This document shows, one piece after another, positions 18,809 through 32,348 of a DNA stretch of 64,000 bases; within the stretch, counting starts at the first letter, position 1; every line of letters begins with the position of its first letter. Made by a program: the position numbers and the translations under genes. Under the pieces are notes generated by a model. It was not told where the DNA came from. It was given only the letters and a program-made list of their open reading frames with translations, and did not search any database. Origin of the DNA: Prunus persica (lineage: Eukaryota; Streptophyta; Magnoliopsida; Rosales; Rosaceae); contig NC_034016.1 in assembly GCF_000346465.2 (NCBI RefSeq), positions 19,393,548 to 19,457,547 on the forward strand, written 5' to 3'.

Positions 18809-19974
18809 GATTAACAAACAGAGTTTTGTTCTATTGGACATATGCCATGGATGATGGACATATCTGAATATGTTAATCTGTGTTACTGCTGTGTGTATGT
18901 ATGTGTGGGCTTTCATGGTTGCTCTTTCATACTTAATTTTGAACCGGCCAAAAAAATATGGTGAGCTGTGCTGCTGCTGCTGCGGGGTACTGAATCCATC
19001 GTTATGGCTGCAAAGTGAAGATCTGCAAGCCCACAAACTGCTATATTTTCATGTCATTTCAGTACTTTTTCTTCTTCCCCACTCCGCTATGCAAAATGTC
19101 TTTTCCTCTTCTCTGCCACATGGTCCTCTACAGCCGTAGAGAGATGGCCACCATTTTACAACTGAAAATAGTAAGAGGCTTCAAGCCTTCACGCCGTCAA
19201 GACAACCCAGAAAAGCTTAACCCCATAAATAGTTAGAGATGTTTAGCCAAATTAATCATATGATCATATGATATGTTGTTGAAAGAAAACCATGACTTTC
19301 CATCCATCAAATTGTAATGGAGGACCATCAGAAGAAAAACATTACTTTTAAATTTACCATCTCCTGGCGTTTCATGATATTGTTTTTTAATTTATTTTTA
19401 TTATTCAAAATCCCATCATCACCAAATCAGTGTCACCAAATCAGTTGGTCAAAAGTCACCAATGAATGACTAGGAGACTTGATTTTTATAATTTTTTACA
19501 GCTTAATTTCCATCTTCTTTCTTTCCCTAGAAAAATGATATGTACGGGGGTTCCACCCCTAATATGCGTGCCCTGCATGCATGGATATTCTTCTCAGTGG
19601 TTTAAGAGTTAAAATTACTTTCTCCCCTTCTTCTTCCCCTCCTCCTTCTCATTAGTTTGTCTTTTTTTTTTTTCTTTAATAAATATATTGTTAAATGAAC
19701 GATGATTTTAATATAATGCCTCTCTACAACTATAAACATTACTTTAAATATTTCCAGGCGTTCCAATCTTCCTTGTAACTATAATCAGTTGGTCAATAGT
19801 ACAATTGAAGAAGACTTTGTGCCCAAGATAAAGTTGTAATAAAGATATGGTCAAATTGCATGCTTGTAGATTGGAATAATTCATGTGTGAAGTGACACTA
19901 CGGAATTTTGCTCCCATAGTTTTTCAGTGTCGTGTGGCAGTGCGGCACTGGCAGACAACACACACACACACACT

Positions 19975-20025
<51 letters not shown>

Positions 20026-20626
20026 TTTTTGTTTGCAAGTTTGCAAAATCTACCACAAAGGGCAGCTTCTAGGTTAAAAGTGACCAGTACAAGTCTTTGA
20101 ATTCATATCCAGACCATAAACAAACACATTTTTACCATAAACAATCAAATAAAGAGAATTGACATGCATGCAGAAAAAGTATTTATCATATATGTAAATA
20201 TATGAGTGATCTCCTTTGCCTCTAAACATTACTTAATAATAAGCAGACCTTATCTTCTACAGAACAGACTCATATTTATTTACATTCTTTGTTTTACACA
20301 TAATCTTTAGCATCAATTGAAAAGCATTCATGCTTCTACAAAAAAAAAGGGTTACCAGCACTAATTCTGAATTAGCCTTTTAATTGCAGCCATTAACAAT
20401 TTATTTTTCTAACTTAAGTCATTCCACCAAATCAAGTGAATTCCTGGTGATTTTTTTGACTGGCCTTGTTTTGCTTCTCATCAGTTGTTTTCTAGCACAG
20501 GTCATGTACAATCTTTCAAGCCATCAGCTCACATGTTACTATTATAAAACCCCATAAAATAATTAGAATTTTTTCCTGTCAATGGGGATATATTAAATGA
20601 CTTTTTCTCATTTGATTCAATTTGAT
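18807..20626. other. Spacer, no gene seen
   Basis: AT-rich DNA with a (CA) tract near 19961 and a (TC)n tract of about 45 bases at 19978-20022. Short open frames here are Ser/Leu-rich products of the microsatellite. Confidence 0.5.
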
Positions 20627-21160
20627 CACTGTGGAAGTTGGAGGAAGAAAGAAAAGTGAAAAAGAAGACAATGAATTTGAGAGAGAGAGAGAGAGAGAGA
20701 GCAAACAATGAATTTAAATATTGAACTTTTTTTTTCTTTTTCTTTCTTATAATCCAATGAAGAAGTTGATCCTTTCACCCCTGTCATAGTGTGTTGAGAG
20801 AAAGCTCTTGGAAGGTGCAAGGAAAACTCCTGGAAGGTTGAAAACTTACCTCCTCAATGCTGCCATTCATAGTGTTGAGAGAAAGCATAGCTTCAGTCAG
20901 CGTATCTTCTAAATCATCTGTGTAAAGAGAGAGAGAGAGAGAGAGAGAGAGAGCAGATAATGCGTATCACTATGGAAGTTTGAGGAAAAGAAGAGTGAAA
21001 ACAAGACTTGGCATCCAAATAACGGGTGTCCTCCTCATTTCTCAAGCTCATGCAAGTCACTCTAACAATAATAATGGCAGTCTATATCTTTAAATATTGA
21101 ACTTTCTTTTTCTTTTTCTTTCTCATAATCCAATGAAGAAGTTGGTCCTTCACCCTTATG
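20627..21160 (+). repeat. Direct repeat, two diverged copies ~345-370 bp apart
   Basis: TGGAAGTTGGAGGAAGAAAG...GTGAAAA at 20632 recurs as TGGAAGTTTGAGGAAAAGAAGAGTGAAAA at 20973, and TTTAAATATTGAACTTT...ATAATCCAATGAAGAAGTTG at 20713 recurs at 21091. (GA)n tracts occur at about 20681-20700 and 20927-20953. Confidence 0.75.
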
Positions 21161-21675
21161 GGAAATTGCCTATGAAGCTTCCCTCTTTGATCAAAAGAGT
21201 GGTTCTAATTCAATTGAAAGTTAGTTCTCAATAATCATAACATTTTTGGTAAATGTAAATAATTTTCTAAAGCAATTTTAAATCACTCTTCTTTTCCTCA
21301 AACTTTACTTCGAAAAAAAATATATTAAAAAAGTTACTAGATATGTACATTTTTATAAATTGTTAGGCACAAAATGGTTTTTTCGTCTGGTATGTCACAT
21401 CAGTCAGATAAAGACACAATTTTTGTTTGTTTCTGTCTAAATAATCACTTACTTTTCCTTTAAAAAAGTATCAGATAATAAATATATAATATTTGTGCCA
21501 CGATTTTTTGCCCCCAATGTAAAATCGTGTCCCATGTGCATGAATTTAGCACCATTGTTCGTGTTTTATAAGAAATTTATAAGAAATAAGTGCAAATATA
21601 ATTTATTTGTGTCAAATATTAAAAAAAACAATATTTTATTTGTGTCCTTATTCCTGTGGTCTTTGACCAGTTACG

Positions 21676-22275
21676 CAAAAAGAATATCAACTCAAATATA
21701 AATGGTGAGTATGAAATTGATGTAAAAAAGACTCATTGTATGGTTCACATTAGGGCTTCGTTTGTTCAACCTCGGAAAGATTAATATAATAAGAATTTTG
21801 TGGCTACTTTGTTAATTTTTAATTTTAGTTTTTTTTATTAATTTGTTGATAGTCCGTTGCAAATCGGAAGATGATGAATTTGGTGGAAATTGCGTTGGTA
21901 ATTATTTAGGAATTTATCCTGTTCGGTTCCACACAAACATTTGGGCCTGCACTAAATTAATTAATTTATCGGAATTCAAATTTAAGTGTAAAGGAGTTTT
22001 TATTTTTTTTTTATCGAAATGTAAGGGAATTTAGACATGTCGTTTATATTATCATCAATATCAAAAAGTGGCTCATAGAAATGCAAAGGTCTAACTCCTT
22101 ATCAATCCATTCTAGCCAGAAATCAACACCGTTGAATTTTCAGAAATTTCAATACATTAATGTTCTTTCACTACTACAATATCAGGCTTTAGGCACAAAT
22201 ATTTTTTTTGCTCTGTAGTGTAAAAAAGGCATAATTATTCGTGCTCCATGTTAATAATCACAATGCAACCACAAC
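21676..22275 (+). pseudogene. Chimeric SPH remnants
   Basis: Three pieces of SPH-derived DNA lie in a row. First, 21676-21730 (AAAGAATATCAACTCAAATA, then ATGAAATTGATGT) matches the 3' end of SPH6 at 16956-17000. Second, 21846-21960 translates as VRCKSEDDEFGGN, GIYPVRFHTNIWACTKL, which is the SPH core from the first cysteine to the FHTNIW block; the start, signal peptide and C-terminal half are missing. Third, 22191-22275 matches the SPH6 downstream flank at 17209-17290. The order suggests a duplicated SPH5/6-type unit that was rearranged with part of another SPH gene. None of it could make a complete protein. Confidence 0.75.
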
Positions 22276-22664
22276 AAATTGGTCGGTTACCTCTATTGAG
22301 TACATTAATTGGATATATGAATTCGTCACCTTCCTAATCCTATCATTCTTCTCCACTTCCCCTTCACCAACCAAGTTAGTCCCAAAGGCTTTTTCATTTA
22401 TTCTTTTCATTGCTCAATTTGTTGTGTCTTTTATTCCATCATTCTTATTCTTGTTAATAGCCCAAAGTCACGAGAGCCTTCTTCAGCTACTCGGTTTCCT
22501 TGCTTGCAATAGCATTCACTATGAGTTGATCTCAATGCAATATTTCAACTTTCACCTACTCCATCTATTTCAGTATTTCTTCTACTACTGCAACAGCATT
22601 TCATGTTAAACCATGCTACCACCCTAATTGACCAGATTAATCATGGCATAAATTCTCTAACCCA

Positions 22665-22685
22665 TCTCTCTCTCTCTCTCTCTCT
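22665..22685 (+). repeat. CT microsatellite in SPH7 promoter
   Basis: (CT)n tract directly upstream of the SPH7 TATA box. Confidence 0.8.
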
Positions 22686-22692
22686 CCCCGCC

Positions 22693-22699
22693 TATAAAA
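22693..22699 (+). promoter_or_regulatory. TATA box of SPH7
   Basis: TATAAAA in CCGCCTATAAAAAT, 85 bases before the ATG, in the same context as SPH1. Confidence 0.6.
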
Positions 22700-22777
22700 A
22701 TGAAAAAAAGAAGCTTATAATATTCACATTTTCAAGCATAAGAAAATCCATCTATCGAGCTAGAAAAATCCCAAACC

Positions 22778-23218
22778 ATGAAACCCTTCTTTAGCCACTT
22801 CATTTTCTTGCTTGCAATTTCAACACTTGTCATGTCTCAAGATTCCTGTACTGTTGGTCTTGGTCCTCAGTCTGGCAACTACCATGTGGAAATTCGAAAC
22901 CACTTGAGCCATGACACCATTTTGAAGGTTGGCTGCAAGTCTGGTGGTGGAGATCTTGGTGACCATTGGATTGTAAATGGGCAGCGTTTCACTGTTGGTT
23001 TCCACAATGACAAATGTGTCTCGACCGAATACTGGTGCAAGCTAAGTTGGGGTTCCAAATCCAGCCATGGCGGCAACTATCGCTTCTTCAGCTGTGAAGA
23101 ATCGTTTCTCAAGTTCTGTAATTTCCAGGACTGCAGTTGGAAGGTTAGGGATGATGGGATATATTTGCATGACATGCATGGACTAAAAGATGTGAAATAT
23201 TATGACTGGGAGAGCTAA
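22778..23218 (+). CDS. S-protein homologue, SPH7
   Basis: A single exon encodes 146 residues with a signal peptide ending near residue 20 (LLAISTLVMS). The core has YHVEIRNHLSHDTIL, Cys53 in GCKSGGGDLGDHWI, FTVGFHNDKCVSTEYWC (Cys80, Cys87), Cys106, and CNFQDCSW (Cys114, Cys119) followed by VRDDGIYL. The GGGD replacing the family DDD is unusual. With seven cysteines in the mature part it has more disulphide potential than the SPH5/6 type. The IRN...HW form and the phrase FLK(K/F)C(D/N)F group it with SPH1 although six other SPH-type loci lie between them. Predicted secreted; function unknown. Confidence 0.9.
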   Translation: MKPFFSHFIFLLAISTLVMSQDSCTVGLGPQSGNYHVEIRNHLSHDTILKVGCKSGGGDLGDHWIVNGQRFTVGFHNDKCVSTEYWCKLSWGSKSSHGGNYRFFSCEESFLKFCNFQDCSWKVRDDGIYLHDMHGLKDVKYYDWES

Positions 23219-24225
23219 ATTGGTCTTTATACCAAGGTCAGAGGCTCAGATTGGCCTGTGGTACAAGAGGACTTATGGAATAAATAAAAAACCATGGACT
23301 TTATATTTATGGTTGTAAGAACTGTTTTTTCTTTTTCTTTTAAATGGCACTTGAGATATAGCTCATGGGCCTTTTTTTTATAAAAAAAATCTATAATAAA
23401 TTGACTGTTGTTTGATGGATTTGAAACACCCGAGCCTTCATTTTGGTGGGTTAATCACCATGGTTTACTTTGTGGGTTTCGTACCAAGGTATTTTTTTCA
23501 ATAGATTTAACAACCATACGATCCATGGATATATTTCATCCAAATAATAATTCATGATCAAGTGAAAAAATTTATAGGTTTTATATCAAATAATGAATTT
23601 CTCATTCAAGTAAAATTTGTGGGTTTCTCACCCAATGATAGATTTATCACACGAAGTATTTGATTGAGGATTAAGTACCCATTTAAGTGAGGGTTAAACA
23701 CCCGTGACTTTGATTAAGAGTTCAACACGGATATTTGAAAAGAGACAACAGAGCAGCTAGCTCGTAGGCTGTCTTTTGGCTTCTTCATTCTCGGACCCTC
23801 CTTTTGTTACCTGCTGTCATGCTATTTATAAACTGGGGTTTGGGAGAACTGAGGATGAGGATCACTTCAAATTTGAAAAGCCCAACAACATGATCTGATT
23901 ATCCTCTTCTCCATTTGTCAAAAGCTTGATCCCTTCCTTTTCTTTAGGTATAAGATCAGAGGCGATTTGATTGTAACAACCAAAGATATCCAACCCCACT
24001 TTTTCTTTTTGAATTTTGAATTTTTTTCGATTCAAAAAATTAATCATATATCAGTTAGTCTTGGATAATATCTTCAGCAGTAAATGCATTGCATGCTATT
24101 CCAAGTGTAGATATATATGCAGAGGCTATAACATGCTGCATGCATGGCTTAACTCGTGTCAACCTGCTAATTCTACCTTCTTCTTTTTTGTATATGTCAT
24201 CTTTGACCACCCAATACCCTAAGAC
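23219..24225. other. Spacer between SPH7 and SPH8
   Basis: SPH7 3' UTR, then a quasi-periodic stretch (about 23430-23740) and the SPH8 promoter. No gene seen. Confidence 0.45.
23430..23740. repeat. Quasi-periodic GTGGGTTT..CACC stretch
   Basis: Short imperfectly palindromic phrases recur every 22-50 bases: GTGGGTTAATCACC, GTGGGTTTCGTACC, GTGGGTTTCTCACCC, GAGGATTAAGTACCC, GAGGGTTAAACACCC, GAGTTCAACAC. This looks like a decayed minisatellite. Confidence 0.5.
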
Positions 24226-24233
24226 TATATAAA
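24226..24233 (+). promoter_or_regulatory. TATA box of SPH8
   Basis: TATATAAA, 51 bases before the ATG. Confidence 0.6.
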
Positions 24234-24276
24234 ACTAGAGAATCAAAAACATTCAGCCAAATTAGCAGCAACCAAA

Positions 24277-24708
24277 ATGCAGATCAAACCATGCCAATCC
24301 TACATTTCCATGTTCTTGCTTATCTTTCTAGTCTGTCTGATGAGCCAAACACTAGTCACTGATTCACTATTCGACAAGATACGGGTGCATGTTGTCAACA
24401 GCTTCCAAAACGAGACTCTCGAAGTTCATTGTAAATCCAAGGACGATGATCTCGGGCTTCACCATATCCCCGCGAATCAGGAATTCAATTGGCATTTTCG
24501 GATTGCCATTTTTAAGAGAACTCTCTTCTTCTGCGATACGTGGTGGAGGGGTGGAAAAGCTAGTTTCCATGCCTTTTCTGCCGAAGAAGGTTTTCTCAAG
24601 TTTTGTGGTGATGGAGATTGCATGTGGAGAGCAAATGAAGATGGGATGTCCTTGCTTGATTGTCACCACCAACAATATCATCTCATGCATAGATGGGAAT
24701 CATCCTAA
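24277..24708 (+). CDS. S-protein homologue, SPH8
   Basis: A single exon encodes 143 residues. The signal peptide ends at about residue 30 (SQTLVTDS), as in SPH5 and SPH6. The core is IRVHVVNSFQNETL, Cys52 in HCKSKDDDLGLHHI, FNWHFRIAIFKRTLFFC (Cys86) and CGDGDCMW (Cys110, Cys115), with an extra Cys129. The usual DDGIY motif is changed to EDGMSL, the most diverged version in the array. NET at 45 is a potential glycosylation site. It belongs to the SPH5/6 type although about 7.3 kb and SPH7 separate it from SPH6. It is the last SPH gene before housekeeping DNA begins. Confidence 0.9.
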   Translation: MQIKPCQSYISMFLLIFLVCLMSQTLVTDSLFDKIRVHVVNSFQNETLEVHCKSKDDDLGLHHIPANQEFNWHFRIAIFKRTLFFCDTWWRGGKASFHAFSAEEGFLKFCGDGDCMWRANEDGMSLLDCHHQQYHLMHRWESS

Positions 24709-25400
24709 CTTCATAGATCATGTATAAAATGATCATCTTGCTTGTAGGTGGTGATGATATAGATAATAAAAAACATATTCTCATTACTTGATCATGTTTA
24801 ATTTCTAGCTATATTTATCTTCAATTTGGTTTCTCCACGGTTTAATTTGAAATTAGACGATGTATGGGCTCACATGTGATCGATAAATGAAAGGGCAACC
24901 CTATATCACCTGTATGGGAAAGTTGAGAAAAGAATTGGATCCTAAATAATTGTATAACTCCTTTCTTATTATAATCCCATTCAATAAATTTAAATGCTTA
25001 TAAATTGTGGATCTTTATTCAATATGACAAGAAACGATTTTATTTATTTTTTCTTTTTGAAAGTCAATTTTTTTTTAATAATTGAAATGGAGGTTTCTCT
25101 CGCACATGTGCAATGAGAGTTCGAACCTAAAATCACTGATCTGTAAGTCTTAAGATTTTTTTTCCACTTGACAAGACCTCATTAGCTCCAAAGCCAACTT
25201 TAAGACGAAGAAGCAAGCAAAAGATGACTAACAATTATAATAAAGGGTCCTTAATAGTCACCCGATCAATTGCAGAACTATTATTGGACACGTGGTTAAT
25301 GTAGACCCAAAGGAACTCACAAAACAACTAGGCGATCTTAGGCGTACGCACCTTGGGCTCACTTAAAACTCAAATTGAATTTGGATAGATACCTAATTAA
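24709..25400. other. Spacer between SPH8 and RPT2
   Basis: SPH8 3' UTR, a SINE-like block (25060-25190) and the distal RPT2 promoter with a CACGTG at 25290. No gene seen. Confidence 0.45.
25060..25190 (-). mobile_element. Probable tRNA-derived SINE
   Basis: On the minus strand a box-A-like GGTCTTGTCAAGTGGAAA, a box-B-like AGGTTCGAACTCTC and a terminal A-run (plus-strand T-run at 25069-25077) appear in SINE order. Confidence 0.45.
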
Positions 25401-25411
25401 GAGGCCTATAT

Positions 25412-25448
25412 TGGGCCTCAATAATCTTATTTTAATTGTGAAGGCCCA
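25412..25448 (+). promoter_or_regulatory. Site II-type elements of the RPT2 promoter
   Basis: TGGGCC at 25412 and GGCCCA at 25443 form a facing pair about 150 bases before the start codon. TGGGC(C/T) elements are typical of plant promoters active in dividing cells and of genes for basic cell machinery, which fits a proteasome subunit. Confidence 0.5.
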
Positions 25449-25586
25449 ATTAAAATCCCGAATAGAAACACAGCCTATTCTCTATAATATATAGCCGCAT
25501 CGCATACACAGATTCAGTGACTTGTTTCTAAAGACAACTTCGCACCCTTCAAAACTTTCACACTCTCTCTCTCTCAAAACCAAGAA

Positions 25587-28364
<2,778 letters not shown>

Positions 28365-29502
28365 TGAAATCACCCCGCATGTACTTTTGAAGACACAGCC
28401 GTTCTGTTTGTGTTCTGTATTACAACTTAAATTCTATTTCAAGTTTCTTGTGTTTTGGTTGGATTCAATATTAAGTAATGATTAGCATCCTTAATTGAAA
28501 GATGGTGGTTGTAATACTTCAACTATAGAATCATGAGTGCCTTCCCTTAGGAAACCAACTAAGGAAACTCCGATTATTTACGTTTATCCATATGCTTCAT
28601 TTCAAAGCTGGACGTGTCTCTTGATGATGCCTGTGAAAAATTGCACAAAATATCAAATCTGCTTAAAGAAAATGTGGGATGTGTTTAAGCTTGGGTTGCC
28701 GCGCGATTTGGAAACTCATTACGTTAGCCTTTGTGTGCTTGTCAACGCGTTTACTGAGTGAATTTTACGTTCTTGGATTCATTCAAGCAACTAAATTCTC
28801 CAAAAGAGGGACGACAATTCAGAAAATTGGGAAAAAGAAAAGAAAAATTAATCGTAATAACTTGACATTGTGTTTTATTTATGGACACTGCTTTTGTGAA
28901 AGGAGGCATTCATGCTTCATACAAATTGACACGTGTAGAAATAATTCATCAAAATTACCAAAAGAAAAATCTCTACACATGTCAATCTGTGATTGACAGG
29001 AAAGTAGGAGCCCCTACTTCCAAGATAGGAGGCAATTATTTTCCTTTATTTATAGAACACCCTATAATGAAATTAATGAAATTTAGGGAAAATCTTGATA
29101 ACTAAGAGAATTTATAATTTCATGCATTATCTTGCTTCCAATGTTTTATTTTCTCTATAAATTTGAAGTGGGAAAATAAATCAGGATTAGTCTTGAACCC
29201 TTCCAATTTAATGAAAGAAGTTAACTACAAAGAAAATTGAACTTTTTTCAGGGAATAATTTAAAGTTGAAGTTTTTAGGGCTTACTCAAATGTCATAATT
29301 CGTTCTTTGATATTCTTTCCTTTGTAAACCATTTAATTTAATTTTCGTAGCCAAAAATTAAAAAAAAATACCTTTACAAACAAAACGGTGCGTGGGCTTT
29401 CATTCATCCCCTTAGCTTCTGTTCGTTTTCCTGGAAAATCTTTTCTTGAAAACTTTCCGTCTCAATCCTCGAAAGCTTTTAGAAGCGGGACTGAGTGTCC
29501 AA
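28365..29502. other. Spacer between RPT2 and ZNHIT3-like gene
   Basis: RPT2 3' UTR and promoter of the next gene. The open frames at 28.5-29.1 kb have no recognisable product. Confidence 0.5.
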
Positions 29503-31503
29503 ATGGGTCCTCGACTGTGCCAAGTCTGCAACGAAGCACAATCCAAGTACAAGTGCCCTTCATGCCTTGCGCCTTAGTAAGCTCATCGCAGCTCACCAAT
29601 ATCCTCAGTTTTATCTATTTTGAAAACCCTTTTGATTCTTGCTGGTATCTGATTCGTTAACGAAAAAGATAAAATTCTTTTGCTTGCAGTTGTTCTGTAG
29701 CCTGTTTCAAGAAACACAAGGGTGGGGCGTATTAGTTATTATCATTAATTATGAATTTCAAAAGCTAGTTAATTGCTTATTCTGTTGTTAATCTGGGACT
29801 AATTTGAGCTTATATACGAATTTTGCAGAAAACCCATGTGCTTTGCCAGTGTCTTCCTTGGAAAATTCACCAAGTAAGAATCTGGCACTCTAATTTCATT
29901 AAATTAATCTGCTTTCATATGCCTAAATGCTAATTTGTAGTTTTTTGTTGATACGTATTAGAGAAAGTATTGTATGGGATTCAATTTATGTCTGTGATCC
30001 TACCTCAATAAACACACAGCTTATTAAAAGGAAATTTTGTTATGTTTGTGTTGTTGATTATATTTTCTTCATGTTGCATTGCCTTTTGGGATATTTTCAT
30101 GAGACATTTGTCCTCTCTGAGGATTCTGAGAATTCTAGTGTTGTTGATTTCTTATTCTCCAGCCACAGGTCCGGAATCACGGGTAGATAGGCCATTAACT
30201 GTTGAGGAACCGAGTGAAGTGCTGCAAAGGCTGCAACTAGAGGCTGTAGGTAAGGATTTTATAACTAAGCTTGGAAATGCATTAGAGTTTTTAACGTAGC
30301 TACACAAGATGGCCGTTGGGGAACTTTGAAAGTGGAGGGTTATCCCTTCACCTTTCGGAAAACATTGACCCTTTTATGGGGCATACTAAGACCTAGGTTC
30401 CAAAATAATTAGAAGTATAAATGATGTTCATGCCAGATTTAATCTGACGCCCTTAAGGTAAAACGAGAGAATGAAAGAGGCTGTTGTCATCTAGGCTGAA
30501 GCCAAAAAGAGGTTATTTTATTGGTTGAAACCAAAACGAGGATAACCAAACCTGTTAGAACTAAGGAGGTTTCTGCAAGTAGGCTGTAACAGAAGACAAG
30601 CCAAGGTTTATTGTGTTGGTTATTCTGAACCTTTTTCACCGTGTTATCGTTTCTTGTAAACTTTTCTTGTTTCTTTCCATCATTTGGCCATCATCTGGCC
30701 ATCATCGTTCCCCGAAACTCTTAGAAGGCTCCTTTGAGCATTTGAGGTAATCCCCAATGTGGTGACTTATAGTAATTTACGATGGTTCCAATTATGTTAA
30801 CTGCTGGTCTTTTTAGGGAATCTATATGTTCAGTAGGCTAGATTAGGCAACAATTTATCTACATAATCCAAAGCTGTTTTGCCGCACGGTTTGACTCCAG
30901 AGAACTGTCCCACATCTACATGTTTGATGGTAATTATCCCGCTTAGAATCTCTGGTTGAAGGAAATTGTTGGACTAGGCAACTAATAAGAACATAACAGT
31001 TTTCAATCTGCAAATGTTATGATTGCTCCCCCTGATTATCCACCCTCGTTTTTTTTCCCTTTTGTAGCTTCTTCCAGTGAAATTTGCAGTGCTTTGAAAG
31101 ATGAAAACCTTCAGAAGCTCATTCTAAATATAGATTGTTCACCAGATGCAGAGAAAGTGAGTGGGGACATTTACTTCAATCAAGACCAAAGTATTTCCTT
31201 TATCAAATGTTTTTCATTTAGGCATGATACTCTCAAATCAAACTGTCTTGACTAAAATGGAGAATAATGTTTGGTAATCGTGTTCTATACTATCATCAGG
31301 AACTTGAGAAAGCTATGGGTGTGGATGTGTTTCGGATATTTACGGACAAGGTGATGCCCTCTGTTACTACTATTAGAGAATACTCTCTGCTATAAATTGT
31401 TTTGGTTGCCATATGATCATCATCGGTTCACTTGAATAAAAGCCTGAGCTCTAAATACTGTTTGGATTTCTGTCTTCAGATCCTGTCTACCCTTGGCTCA
31501 TAA
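29503..31503 (+). CDS. ZNHIT3: Zinc finger HIT domain protein, ZNHIT3-like
   Basis: Seven small exons (29503-29576, 29690-29721, 29829-29873, 30163-30249, 31068-31156, 31300-31350, 31480-31503) keep frame across all junctions and encode 133 residues. The N-terminus is a HIT-type zinc finger: CQVC, then CPSC, CSVAC and HKENPC supply the Cys and His ligands (residues 6-39). The rest is a short helical region ending in ELEKAMGVDVFRIFTDKILSTLGS. Relatives of this size (ZNHIT3/yeast Hit1 group) act with NUFIP/Rsa1 in box C/D snoRNP assembly; that role here is inferred from the family. The protein was assembled by hand because no exon exceeds 90 bases. Its 3' end converges on the PIF1-like gene. 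Confidence 0.85.
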
Positions 31504-32348
31504 CTACAAGCACTTCGTGAAGGACAATTTACACAGGGAAGAAATCTGATTTTAAAGCTCTCCACTATCGAGACATCTTCAACCTTCACGAAACGCATTA
31601 AGAATGTTGTGCTTCCATCTTGGACATGGTCAGGAATTTTGTAATCGGGTTCCAGGTTTGAACTATGGAAATTTTAATGTGCAATGGCTGATGTAAGTTG
31701 AAGAAAATCTCGTCAAACAATTTATAGTTAGAATATAAATGTCTCTCGAGTTTCCTGCGGGCATCTTTTACTCTTTGATGGTTAACCAGTAAAATAAAGC
31801 AAAGAAAATAGGATTTCTGGTTAAAGATATTCTCGCATCTTTGGTGGAGGATGTGATCAATATGCCTTTGCCAGATATTGAGCACAAAGTTGTCCGAGGT
31901 AGACTTTTGCCTTCGACTTATATAGGTTGTCCTCCAGTGTTATGGGGGATTTTGATCATATCTTCTTCACCAAGAAAAAGACAACTCAAGAAATGAATTG
32001 ATGGGCAGACACCTTTATTTTTATCTTGGGCTGCTTTTGCAAATCACATGAAAGCAGAAAACGATACCAGAAGGATCTATCAGCATCTTCCATCTTTAGA
32101 TCAGGTCCCATGAACTTTATGATCACTCATTGTGAACTTGATACCCTTCACAGCTTCTGAGAGCGACAAAATCCAAATAGGAAAATGGTAAATATATTGC
32201 TATGGGGTTGTAATAATTACATGTTAGCTTTGTTATATGGCATTTTAGCCTCACAAGAACTCAAAAAGGAGAAAAAAAACTACTCTCAGAGCTTAGACTA
32301 CAAAACTTAGCAGGCAAAGAGCCTTCTGTTATCCATCCACTTCCAACT
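31504..32348. other. Convergent 3' region between ZNHIT3-like and PIF1-like genes
   Basis: Holds both 3' UTRs. A 95-codon frame on the minus strand (31598-31885) has no family-like sequence and is not called. Confidence 0.5.

Noticed and set aside
28537..29105. Open frames after RPT2
   Set aside because: No start context, no family signal and AT-rich composition; they are probably spacer.
31598..31885. 95-codon minus-strand frame in the convergent 3' region
   Set aside because: Lies in the 3' UTR of the ZNHIT3-like gene and has no recognisable protein features.
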